Source: Bacillota bacterium | GTDB lineage: Bacteria; Bacillota; Clostridia; Acetivibrionales; JAEZXR01 | DNA: 5,381 nucleotides | NCBI GenBank assembly: GCA_023419605.1 | Contig: JAEZXR010000063.1 | Location: forward strand, 1 to 5,381 | Reading direction: 5' to 3' | Part shown: piece by piece, positions 1 through 5,381 of the stretch | How positions within the stretch are numbered: position 1 is the stretch's first letter | How the letters are laid out: each line of letters opens with the position of its first letter | Translations under genes and position numbers: made by a program | The notes under the pieces: generated by a model | Database searches by the model: none | Told to the model about the DNA's origin: nothing | The model's input: only the letters and a program-made list of their open reading frames with translations

Positions 1-7
1 AATTCAT
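1..7 (-). CDS. Start of a leftward gene cut by the window edge (product unknown)
   Basis: Only ATG AAT plus one base are visible, so no product can be read. The start is credible because a strong Shine-Dalgarno sequence (CGGAGGG, 22-16) ends eight bases before the ATG, and a sigma-A-like promoter lies at 96-68. The gene follows a YesM/YesN-class two-component pair in the same direction. In that family the neighbour is often an ABC-transporter solute-binding protein or another carbohydrate-use gene, so this is the likeliest class, but that is inference from context only. Confidence 0.6.
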
Positions 8-15
8 ATTAGTTA

Positions 16-22
16 CCCTCCG
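16..22 (-). promoter_or_regulatory. Strong ribosome binding site for the left-edge gene
   Basis: CGGAGGG is complementary to the 3' end of 16S rRNA and is followed after eight bases (TAACTAAT) by ATG at 7-5. This site is the main support for calling a gene start at the window edge. Confidence 0.75.
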
Positions 23-34
23 TATATTTGATTT

Positions 35-60
35 GTGCTTTATCTGCCAGGACTCAGCAC
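35..60 (-). promoter_or_regulatory. Small hairpin in the leader of the left-edge gene
   Basis: GTGCT and AGCAC form a perfect five-base-pair stem around a 16-base interior. The hairpin would sit near the very 5' end of a transcript from the 96-68 promoter, about 12 bases before the ribosome binding site. It may stabilise the 5' end or tune translation. The stem is short enough to occur by chance. Confidence 0.3.
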
Positions 61-67
61 ATTTCAT

Positions 68-96
68 ATTTTACGGTAGGGTTTCTATTTTTTCAA
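68..96 (-). promoter_or_regulatory. Predicted sigma-A promoter for the left-edge gene
   Basis: The -35 box TTGAAA (96-91) matches the consensus at five of six positions. It is separated by exactly 17 bases from the -10 box TAAAAT (73-68), also five of six. Transcription would start near base 60, giving a leader of about 50 bases that contains the hairpin and the strong ribosome binding site. Position and orientation fit the gene starting at 7. This is a likely target of the response regulator encoded just upstream, by analogy with YesM/YesN loci. Confidence 0.6.
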
Positions 97-395
97 AGAT
101 CATATTTCTTCTTTACAGGAATGCTCCTTTAAAAAAGTTATTTTGGATTTTGAATTTCTTATGAGTTTAAATTAAAATTGAGATGTGAACTTTACGCACA
201 GCTTGAACTGAGGATAACCTTACTACTGTCGTTTTTTTTAACTCCGCGCCCTCCCTTCTCTACGCATTGCCCGCATTCTACCGCAAAATGACTCTATGTC
301 GTTCAACATTATGTAAATAAGTCACCGAAGTCAAAATGCATTGGATGCAAACTGCTTTAAAAACGATTTTATTAAGACTCCCCTTTTACATATTT

Positions 396-423
396 ATTAT
401 AGCCGGAAGGAAAAACTATACAA
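396..423 (-). promoter_or_regulatory. Possible second promoter far upstream of the left-edge gene
   Basis: A perfect -10 hexamer TATAAT (401-396) is preceded after 16 bases by TTGTAT (423-418), which matches only the TTG of a -35 box. If used, it would make a leader of about 380 bases before the left-edge gene, or a separate small RNA. The region is AT-rich, so a chance match is quite possible. Confidence 0.3.
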
Positions 424-432
424 TATGACTAG

Positions 433-465
433 TTTTTGTTTTTTTGTATGATTTTTGTTTTTTGT
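433..465. repeat. Imperfect T/G-only direct repeat just downstream of the regulator gene
   Basis: On the plus strand TTTTTGTTTTTTTGT (433-447) is followed by ATGA and then TTTTTGTTTTTTGT (452-465), a near-copy offset by 19 bases and differing by one T. On the transcribed minus strand this reads as A-runs broken by C. Phased A-tracts can bend DNA, and the repeat lies just upstream of the 423-396 promoter-like element. No function can be assigned. Confidence 0.6.
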
Positions 466-480
466 TAAACCTTTGACTTT

Positions 481-2094
481 TTATTTGATTTTCTCCCTGT
501 ACTGCATTGGAGTAATCCCCTGAATGCCTTTAAATATTTTTGAAAAGTATTGCACATCATCATACCCAACCATTTCAGCTACTTCATAGATTTTGACGGT
601 GGGGTCTGCCATGAGCTCTTTTGCTTTTTGTATTCGCAGATTGATCAGATATTTTGTAAAGGATTCTCCCGTCTCATCTTTGAATATTTTACAGAAATAG
701 GATGAATTGAGAAATAGACGGTCGGCTACGATATTCAACGTCAGCGGCTCTTTATAGTGGTTGTCAATATACTCAACTGCCTTATCAATGATCTTTCGCC
801 TTTTGGAATTTTTATTTTTCTCCAACAGGTCGATAATTCGAACAATGGTATCCGTTAGCCAAGGATGAATTTCTTCAATCGTTTGAAGCTTGTTCAACTG
901 TTCAAAAAATTTCAAGCTGAAACCTGAAAAATCATCAATGGTGCTGTTGGTTTCCAATACTGCCTTAAAAACCGAATTCAATATGTCGATGAATATAAAC
1001 TTCAAGTCAATGGGAGAAACATCTTTTTTATCTTTAAAAATCCCCTGAATCATCTCATTCAGCACAGACACGGCATTTCGCTCATTTCCCATTTTCACAT
1101 GATTCAAAAGGATTTCCATGTCATATAGTTTATAATAATTTGGCTTATGCTGAATTTGAATACTCCCGATGTCGTAGATCCTGTCCTTTCCCAAATAGGC
1201 TTTGTACTGCAGAGCCTCCTTAGCTTCCCTGTAGGAATCCGGAATCTCCATAACCGAACCGCAAGGCCGTCCTATCCCTATGGTAGTACTGTGCCCGGTA
1301 ACACTTTTAAACATTTTTCTAATTCCATTAGAGATGGACATAATTTGGCGTGTCAGCACCTTCTCCTCATTTTTAGAAAAGAGCAGGCAAATCACTTCAC
1401 CGTTCTGCGAAAAGAAAGATTCGCCGTTTCCCAGTTTTTGAATAAAACCCTCTGCGATGTTCCTGGCAACAAACTGAAGTAAATGGATATTCCATTCCTT
1501 CGACATCTGAATTACCTCTACTTCGTCCAATTGGACAATAAAACAGGCACTGATTAAACCCCGGTAACGTTTCCCGAAAAAATCCAACTCTTTATGTATA
1601 TCCTCCTCACTTCTAAAAAAACCGTTCACCAGGTTTAAGAAGAATTTCTCCTCCAGCAGAGGCATGCTCTCTTTCATTTGCTCGTTTGCCCGTTTAATTA
1701 AAATGTTTTTGCTTTCTTCCTCTTTGATTTCTTCCAGACAGCGTTTTACAACACTCAGTAAGTCATCATCTTCTACCGGCTTCAAAATATAATCATAGGC
1801 TCCTAGTTTAATTGCCTTCTGCGCATAGTCAAAATCACTGTACCCGCTGATAATGACCACTTTCACAGGGTCATGACTGTCCCTGAGCCTTTGAATAAAC
1901 TCCAATCCATCGATACAGGGCATTCTTATATCTGTGATTATGATATCAGGACATAGGCTTTTACACATCGCCAACGCTTCTTCTCCATCGCAGGCCTCAC
2001 CGACCACCTGCACGCCCATCCCGTTCCAGTCAATGGTATCTCTAAGCCTTTCCCTTATCCACGCTTCGTCATCCGCAATTAACATTTTAACCAT
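481..2094 (-). CDS. Response regulator, REC plus AraC-type DNA-binding domain (YesN class)
   Basis: This is a 537-residue cytoplasmic transcription regulator, the usual length for the YesN class. Residues 1-120 form a receiver domain with the acidic pair D8-D9, phospho-acceptor D55 (in IITDIRMP), S83 in ISGYSDF and K105 in ILKPV, so all phosphorylation residues are present. The middle part (about 125-430) is the divergent linker seen in this class, including the TIGIGRPCGS stretch near 271-280. Residues 434-535 are an AraC/XylS double helix-turn-helix, with the second helix unit around VAEMVGYDDVQYFSKIFK. The ATG overlaps the kinase TAA by one base, and GAGGTG (2107-2102) lies seven bases upstream, so the genes are translationally coupled. 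Its partner is surely the adjacent kinase. The target is inferred to be a nearby sugar-uptake or hydrolase operon. Confidence 0.97.
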   Translation of the reverse strand: MVKMLIADDEAWIRERLRDTIDWNGMGVQVVGEACDGEEALAMCKSLCPDIIITDIRMPCIDGLEFIQRLRDSHDPVKVVIISGYSDFDYAQKAIKLGAYDYILKPVEDDDLLSVVKRCLEEIKEEESKNILIKRANEQMKESMPLLEEKFFLNLVNGFFRSEEDIHKELDFFGKRYRGLISACFIVQLDEVEVIQMSKEWNIHLLQFVARNIAEGFIQKLGNGESFFSQNGEVICLLFSKNEEKVLTRQIMSISNGIRKMFKSVTGHSTTIGIGRPCGSVMEIPDSYREAKEALQYKAYLGKDRIYDIGSIQIQHKPNYYKLYDMEILLNHVKMGNERNAVSVLNEMIQGIFKDKKDVSPIDLKFIFIDILNSVFKAVLETNSTIDDFSGFSLKFFEQLNKLQTIEEIHPWLTDTIVRIIDLLEKNKNSKRRKIIDKAVEYIDNHYKEPLTLNIVADRLFLNSSYFCKIFKDETGESFTKYLINLRIQKAKELMADPTVKIYEVAEMVGYDDVQYFSKIFKGIQGITPMQYREKIK

Positions 2095-3977
2095 TATAAA
2101 ACACCTCGCCTCGATATCATCGGTAATTTTATGAATACATTGGTTCCCTTTCCATAAATGCTATCAATGCTTATACCATACTCCACTCCATATTTTAATT
2201 TAATCTGGCGGTTGATATTTTTCAGTGCAAAATTCCGAGCATCTTCAAAACTGTCACATTGCAGTGAAAGTCTCAGATCACGTAGATTATCTTCCGTCAT
2301 TCCAACTCCATTATCTTCGACCACGATTTGTAAAAATCCGTTTTGCGCTTCTCCCGATATGGTGAGTTCACCTTTCTCTTTTTTTCTCTCAATTCCGTGA
2401 TAAATTGCATTTTCTACCACCGGCTGGAGGATCAGCTTAGGAACCGTACAGCCCAGCAGCTCCTCGGGTACATTGATTTTATATTCCACCTTTCCTTTGA
2501 ACCGGATATTCTGAATCGTAAGGTAATTAATTACAAGTTCAATCGCTTCCCGTAAAGTCACGACATCCTTCCCTCCGCTCAGGCTGATTCTGAAAAATTT
2601 AGACAGTGCGGACACCATGGAGGATATTTCTTCTACCTTTTTTATTTTTGCAATACTATGAATGGATTCCAGCGTATTATACAGGAAATGAGGATTGATC
2701 TGCGCTTGAAGCAGTTTTATTTCCGCTTCCTTCTTTAATATTTTTTCATTAGTAAGGTCTTTAATCACATTTTTGAGTTCACTTGCCATATCATTAAAAC
2801 CCCGGTATACCTTTTGATATTCATCTCTTCTTTTATCATCAATCCGTACATCCAGATTCCGGTTTTCAATTTTCTGCATCGCAGAGACCAGCTTTTCCAA
2901 AGGCTTATAAAAAATATACGATAACAGGAAAGTGATTCCAAAGATAAACAATGCTGTAACGGATAAAATAATGAAGAGGAACTTCTGGATTTCATATACT
3001 TTTCCAAGGATGTTTGAGGCCGGTATAATTACAATGTATCTCCATTTTGTATAGTTGGAGATGGAGTAAACGACAAACTGCTCCTGATTGTCTATTCTAA
3101 GGAAGAAACTGCCGTTATCGCTCTTTAATTTCTCAATTTTGCTATTCAACGCAGTGTATTTATCCAGTTTAGTTCCGATCACTTTTTTGTCTGAATACGC
3201 CACCACAATCTGATTTCTATCCATCACCACAAAATTTCCGGGAATACCCTTTTGAATCTTATTATAAAAATCGCTTACGAAATTTTCACTGACATTGACG
3301 GCAAGCACAGCGACGGTGTTATTCGAATCACCTTTTAACACTTTGTTGAATGTAATCAGCTTATCTGTTTCCAATCGGGTTTCAATCTTATTTAAGGTAT
3401 AATAATCTACCGGAGAAGAGATAAACCATGAATCCGTCTCCTCTTTCCGGTTTAGTTTTTGCAGAAAATCTACGTTGTTTTCATTGATATTCTCATAATA
3501 GGTGGACTTTGAATCGATAATGGTATTCTGATTTGGCAGGTAGAGGTAAAATGAATCAATGCCCGGTAGCATGTTCAGCGTTTTAATTCTGGTGATAAAA
3601 AAGCTTAAAAGATCACGAATCCCGCCGTATTTCTGCACTTTTTCCTCTTCTGAAAATTTATACTCCTTTTCGGCGGTTGAAATAAGCCGGGTATCCGTCA
3701 GCATCAACTTACTCATCCCGGTCACTGCGTCCAGAGCAGAATCGATGTTGTTAATGGCAAAATTTATGCTGCTGATCACCACTTCTGAAGTCTTTTCCGT
3801 AATTGCCTGCTCCGATCTTTTAAATAGTACCGAGCTCACTAAAATCATAGGCACAAGAATCGCAGCAAAAATGATGATGAATATTTTAACACGGAAACTG
3901 GTATTCCTAAATTTCATGTTTCTTCCAATCTTACGTATAAAGATTTCCATTCGTTTAAAGCCAGTTGACATTATCAT
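2094..3977 (-). CDS. Membrane sensor histidine kinase (YesM/LytS class)
   Basis: This 627-residue kinase autophosphorylates and passes phosphate to the downstream regulator. Using the longest start, TM1 lies at about 31-52, an extracellular Cache-like sensing region at about 55-325, TM2 at about 332-357, and a HAMP linker at about 355-405. The His_kinase (PF06580-type) domain follows, with QINPHFLYNTLESI and phospho-accepting H430. The HATPase domain has an N-box (ENAIYHG, about 522-528), a G1 box (DNGVGM, 555-560) and a G2 box (YGKGTN, 608-613). All catalytic motifs look intact. The start is ambiguous: the ATG at 3977 has its purine-rich site 14 bases away. Met21 (3917-3915) is preceded by GGAAGAAAC and opens MKFRNTSFRVKIF, a typical N-terminus for this family, so 3917 is the better start. 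A promoter lies at 4077-4049. The ligand is unknown, though family members often sense oligosaccharides. Confidence 0.97.
   Translation of the reverse strand: MIMSTGFKRMEIFIRKIGRNMKFRNTSFRVKIFIIIFAAILVPMILVSSVLFKRSEQAITEKTSEVVISSINFAINNIDSALDAVTGMSKLMLTDTRLISTAEKEYKFSEEEKVQKYGGIRDLLSFFITRIKTLNMLPGIDSFYLYLPNQNTIIDSKSTYYENINENNVDFLQKLNRKEETDSWFISSPVDYYTLNKIETRLETDKLITFNKVLKGDSNNTVAVLAVNVSENFVSDFYNKIQKGIPGNFVVMDRNQIVVAYSDKKVIGTKLDKYTALNSKIEKLKSDNGSFFLRIDNQEQFVVYSISNYTKWRYIVIIPASNILGKVYEIQKFLFIILSVTALFIFGITFLLSYIFYKPLEKLVSAMQKIENRNLDVRIDDKRRDEYQKVYRGFNDMASELKNVIKDLTNEKILKKEAEIKLLQAQINPHFLYNTLESIHSIAKIKKVEEISSMVSALSKFFRISLSGGKDVVTLREAIELVINYLTIQNIRFKGKVEYKINVPEELLGCTVPKLILQPVVENAIYHGIERKKEKGELTISGEAQNGFLQIVVEDNGVGMTEDNLRDLRLSLQCDSFEDARNFALKNINRQIKLKYGVEYGISIDSIYGKGTNVFIKLPMISRRGVL
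2102..2107 (-). promoter_or_regulatory. Ribosome binding site of the response regulator, inside the kinase gene end
   Basis: GAGGTG lies seven bases before the regulator ATG (2094-2092), within the last kinase codons. It fixes the start at 2094 rather than at the internal Met4, and shows stop-start coupling (TAATG) between the two genes. Confidence 0.8.
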
Positions 3978-3987
3978 GTTTCTGCAT
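3955..3987 (-). other. Possible 10-codon upstream ORF in the kinase leader
   Basis: ATG at 3987-3985 opens MQKHDNVNWL and stops at TAA 3957-3955. It has the best Shine-Dalgarno-like sequence in the leader (AAAAGGAT, 3997-3990), though the four-base gap to the ATG is short. It overlaps the longest kinase start in another frame and ends 37 bases before the preferred kinase start at 3917. It could couple or dampen kinase translation, or be chance. Confidence 0.25.
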
Positions 3988-4048
3988 TTATCCTTTTATC
4001 AATTTTGACTTGCTACTTTATGGAACAAAGAATACAGAGGATATATAG

Positions 4049-4077
4049 ATTATAACACTTCGCATTTATCGTGTAAA
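4049..4077 (-). promoter_or_regulatory. Predicted sigma-A promoter of the kinase-regulator operon
   Basis: TTTACA (4077-4072, five of six) and a perfect TATAAT (4054-4049) are separated by exactly 17 bases. Transcription should start near 4042, giving a leader of about 65 to 125 bases depending on the kinase start. An inverted repeat, ATTTA-N5-TAAAT (4064-4078), covers the -35 box, and a tandem repeat lies just upstream; either could be an operator. The promoter sits in the 133-bp gap after the protease-like gene, so the two-component pair can be expressed independently of it. Confidence 0.75.
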
Positions 4078-4084
4078 TATTTAT

Positions 4085-4102
4085 ATAATTTTGATAATTT
4101 TG
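4085..4102 (-). repeat. Perfect 9-bp tandem repeat upstream of the kinase promoter
   Basis: On the minus strand CAAAATTAT occurs twice head to tail (4102-4094 and 4093-4085), ending seven bases before the -35 box. AraC-type regulators often bind direct repeats beside or upstream of -35, so this could be an autoregulatory site for the encoded regulator. An AT-rich UP element is the main alternative. A second direct pair, TATTTACA at 4108-4101 and 4079-4072, is offset by 29 bases and its inner copy overlaps the -35 box. Confidence 0.5.
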
Positions 4103-4110
4103 TAAATAAC

Positions 4111-5238
4111 TTACGGAAGGATGCCCTTTACATTATTCTTCTTATAAGACTCCCATTTTTCAGCATTTGTATTGTCCCCCAGAAGCTTAAATCGTGCCAA
4201 AGGCTCGTTTAAACCAACCCCACAAACCTTTGCTCTTAAGGCATACTGTTTTAAGAGGTCATACAGCACCGGCGAAATTTTTTTAATGGCATTCTCCGTT
4301 TCTATCGGTGCAAATTGGATTTTATCCTTTTGAGCTAACGAGGATAGCTCCACTAACTCCTTATCCATCAGTGTATCTTTGGGATAGTCCTTCATCTCCA
4401 GCCGAAGCCAGGTCCAGTTAACATATTCAAAATCGTTCAACTGTTTGATTACTTTCGAAGGATCCTCCTTCCTATTAGAAAGACCATCAAGTGCCAATAT
4501 GGTATTTTCGAACAAATAGTTTTTGGAGAATTCATTGGCTTCATTTCCCAGTGTATTTTCAACAATTCTCTGCAAGCTAGCCAGGTTTTCAGATTTGCTC
4601 TCTTTGATATATTTTATGATTCTGTCATGAAGCCCGTATTTTCGCAGGCTTATATCCTCCATGGCTTTGACGATTAAAGGTGCCTGGGTATAATGGAGAA
4701 ATTCTGTTTTCCCGCCTGACTGTGTGATTTCCTCTTCATTCATGGGCGTCAGTGCAAAAAGGTAGGGATCCTTTAATCTTCCGTATAAGTACTTTTTATA
4801 GAGGATAGCAAAAGCCTCCGAAACATCAATCCCCAGTTTTTTTCTAATGCTGTCCGGCAAGCAGCCCATGGACACGTTCTCATAATAAGTCGCCAAGCCC
4901 TCATAAAACCATAATTGAGGTGCAATATGGAATGCAGCATTTTCTATCCTGGAATCGCAGAAAGCATGGAAAAATCGATGTCCCATAAGCTCCCAGTCTC
5001 TTTTGACTTCCGGATTAAAGGTGGTTCCAAGGGTTTGTGAACTGGCTCCGCCCAATACATAAGAGTGATCCACTGCATCCTCCCGCAAAAGTACCAGGGA
5101 AAACTCCGGTAACGTATGATCAAACAGCTTCGCGTAGTAATCGTATAAAGCGTTGAGGCCCTGCTGGGTTTCATCAGAGAAGGACGTCTTACATCCAGGG
5201 TCAATGTAAACATTTATTTTACCGCTGCTATTTTGCAA
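4111..5238 (-). CDS. Peptidase-MA/gluzincin-like protein with degenerate zinc motif, probably 5'-damaged
   Basis: The 375 residues from a TTG codon resemble peptidase-MA-like metalloproteases. The expected HExxH helix is HRFFH (residues 87-91), followed by WFYEGLATYYE (110-120) with the candidate third zinc ligand E113. The helical stretch HYTQAPLIVKAMEDI-KYG (about 182-202) also fits the family. Both histidines and the downstream Glu are kept, but the catalytic Glu is Arg (codon CGA), so proteolysis is doubtful. The TTG start has no ribosome binding site, and the frame stays open and protein-like upstream (YRENFALSFKKFE) to a TAA at 5325-5323 without any ATG or GTG. A secreted or membrane-anchored N-terminus may therefore lie in another frame (see 5336-5214). 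It could be a pseudogene, or a pseudo-protease with a binding role. No terminator separates it from the kinase promoter downstream. Confidence 0.65.
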   Translation of the reverse strand: MQNSSGKINVYIDPGCKTSFSDETQQGLNALYDYYAKLFDHTLPEFSLVLLREDAVDHSYVLGGASSQTLGTTFNPEVKRDWELMGHRFFHAFCDSRIENAAFHIAPQLWFYEGLATYYENVSMGCLPDSIRKKLGIDVSEAFAILYKKYLYGRLKDPYLFALTPMNEEEITQSGGKTEFLHYTQAPLIVKAMEDISLRKYGLHDRIIKYIKESKSENLASLQRIVENTLGNEANEFSKNYLFENTILALDGLSNRKEDPSKVIKQLNDFEYVNWTWLRLEMKDYPKDTLMDKELVELSSLAQKDKIQFAPIETENAIKKISPVLYDLLKQYALRAKVCGVGLNEPLARFKLLGDNTNAEKWESYKKNNVKGILP

Positions 5239-5336
5239 TTCAAACTTTTTGAAGGAGAGTGCGAAATTTTCTCTGTAAATTGACTTTCTATGATAAGTAT
5301 TTGAGAGATGAAAGCTAAAACTTTATTAGTTTTCAT
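5214..5336 (-). pseudogene. Possible out-of-frame N-terminus (signal peptide) of the protease-like gene
   Basis: ATG at 5336-5334 opens a 40-codon ORF beginning MKTNKVLAFISQILII, which has the charged start and hydrophobic core of a signal peptide or anchor, and ends at TAA 5216-5214. It overlaps the 5' end of the protease-like frame, whose upstream extension begins at 5322. Reading from one to the other needs a -1 shift, so a one-base deletion or two-base insertion between about 5322 and 5238 would explain the missing start. No clear ribosome binding site precedes this ATG (only AAAAAGAG directly abutting it), so the call is tentative. Confidence 0.4.
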
Positions 5337-5344
5337 CTCTTTTT
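5304..5344 (+). terminator. Plus-strand terminator-like hairpin
   Basis: AGAGATGAAA (5304-5313) pairs perfectly with TTTCATCTCT (5331-5340). The stem extends inward by a G-T wobble (5314/5330) and CTAA/TTAG to 15 pairs around a seven-base loop, and a run of five T (5340-5344) follows. The wobble becomes a C-A mismatch in minus-strand RNA, and no T-tract follows on that strand, so the shape favours a rho-independent terminator for plus-strand transcripts. No plus-strand gene lies upstream of it in the window, which makes its role unclear. Confidence 0.45.
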
Positions 5345-5373
5345 ACGATATTAAAAAATTAAATTTTTGTCAA
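5345..5373 (-). promoter_or_regulatory. Predicted sigma-A promoter at the right edge
   Basis: A perfect -35 TTGACA (5373-5368) is followed after exactly 17 bases by TATCGT (5350-5345, four of six). A start near 5338 would begin the RNA at the base of the 5304-5340 hairpin and almost at the ATG at 5336, leaving no room for a ribosome binding site. The promoter could serve the protease-like gene, either damaged or with leaderless initiation. Confidence 0.45.
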
Positions 5374-5381
5374 TAGGTTTT

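Larger units (their letters stand above)
8..480. other. 473-bp intergenic region between the response regulator and the left-edge gene
   Basis: No convincing coding sequence, tRNA or named riboswitch is seen. The stretch holds a promoter, leader hairpin and ribosome binding site near its left end. It also has a spaced CAAAAT pair on the minus strand at 152-140, a GC-richer, purine-rich (minus strand) patch around 240-290, a second promoter-like element at 423-396, and a T/G low-complexity duplication at 433-465. No GC-rich hairpin with a T-tract follows the regulator stop codon on the minus strand, so read-through towards the left-edge gene is possible. Confidence 0.6.

Noticed and set aside
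1..5. AATTC at the window start as an EcoRI cloning boundary
   Set aside because: Five bases are too few, and the other end does not match an EcoRI cut.
71..103. Ten-codon minus-strand ORF (MIFEKIETLP)
   Set aside because: It has only a weak purine stretch before it and overlaps the predicted -35 and -10 boxes, so it is more likely non-coding promoter DNA.
231..241. T-run on the plus strand as a terminator
   Set aside because: No stable stem precedes the T-run and no plus-strand gene leads into it.
238..276. Twelve-codon Arg-rich minus-strand ORF in the purine-rich patch
   Set aside because: It has no ribosome binding site, is very short, and its composition simply reflects the purine-rich DNA.
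355..372. cre-like (CcpA) palindrome around AAAACGATTTT
   Set aside because: It departs from the cre consensus at two key positions and could arise by chance in AT-rich DNA.
1147..1482. Plus-strand open frame of 111 codons
   Set aside because: It lies wholly antisense to the response regulator, whose domains are clear, and has no ribosome binding site or recognisable domain.
1934..2134. Plus-strand open frame of 66 codons
   Set aside because: It is antisense to the receiver domain and the gene junction, with low-complexity Ser/Ile-rich sequence typical of a shadow frame.
2158..2555. Two overlapping plus-strand open frames
   Set aside because: Both are antisense to the kinase ATPase domain and resemble no protein family.
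2765..3007. Minus-strand open frame of 80 codons in another frame of the kinase gene
   Set aside because: It overlaps the intact TM2-HAMP coding region and is a frame shadow, not a second gene.
3559..4008. Plus-strand open frame of 149 codons
   Set aside because: It is antisense to the kinase N-terminus; its hydrophobic look comes from the complement of the membrane-segment codons, and it has no ribosome binding site.
4944..5213. Minus-strand open frame of 89 codons inside the protease-like gene
   Set aside because: It is a shadow of the protease-like frame, which carries the recognisable zinc-site motifs.
5238..5322. Programmed -1 ribosomal frameshift joining the signal-peptide frame to the protease frame
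   Set aside because: No canonical slippery heptamer in the correct register and no supporting downstream structure were seen; a simple indel is more likely.

Overview
The window looks like a low-GC Bacillota chromosome fragment (Clostridia or Paenibacillaceae are plausible; genus not resolvable). The evidence is the AT-rich intergenic DNA, sigma-A-type promoters, purine-rich ribosome binding sites, and a YesM/YesN-class two-component pair, which is abundant in those groups. All supported genes read leftwards (minus strand).

Layout in transcription order, right to left. (1) 5381-5239: an edge region with a TTGACA promoter-like element, a 15-bp hairpin with a T-tract on the plus strand, and a 40-codon ORF starting like a signal peptide. 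(2) 5238-4111: a peptidase-MA/gluzincin-like protein whose expected HExxH zinc motif reads HRFFH and whose reading frame lacks a credible start; it looks like a damaged or catalytically dead metalloprotease. (3) 4110-3978: a short intergenic region with a good sigma-A promoter (TTTACA-N17-TATAAT) preceded by a perfect 9-bp tandem repeat, a candidate operator. (4) 3977-2094: a membrane sensor histidine kinase (YesM/LytS class, His430). (5) 2094-481: a response regulator with REC and AraC-type DNA-binding domains (YesN class, Asp55). Its start overlaps the kinase stop by one base. (6) 480-8: a 473-bp non-coding stretch with no visible terminator but with a promoter, a leader hairpin and a strong ribosome binding site. 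These lead into (7), a gene whose first codons (ATG AAT) lie at 7-1 and which runs off the left edge.

How the parts may work together: the kinase senses an extracellular ligand through its Cache-like region and phosphorylates the regulator, which would bind DNA through its C-terminal HTH domain. In this class the usual target is a neighbouring carbohydrate ABC transporter or glycoside hydrolase operon. The cut-off gene at the left edge, with its own promoter and long upstream region, is the natural candidate target, but its product is not visible. Whether the protease-like gene upstream belongs to the same signalling unit cannot be settled from the sequence; no terminator separates it from the kinase promoter.

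Nothing here clearly amounts to a new system. The most unusual items are the HRFFH pseudo-protease with its disrupted 5' end, the plus-strand terminator-like hairpin over that end, and the repeat-bearing control regions.
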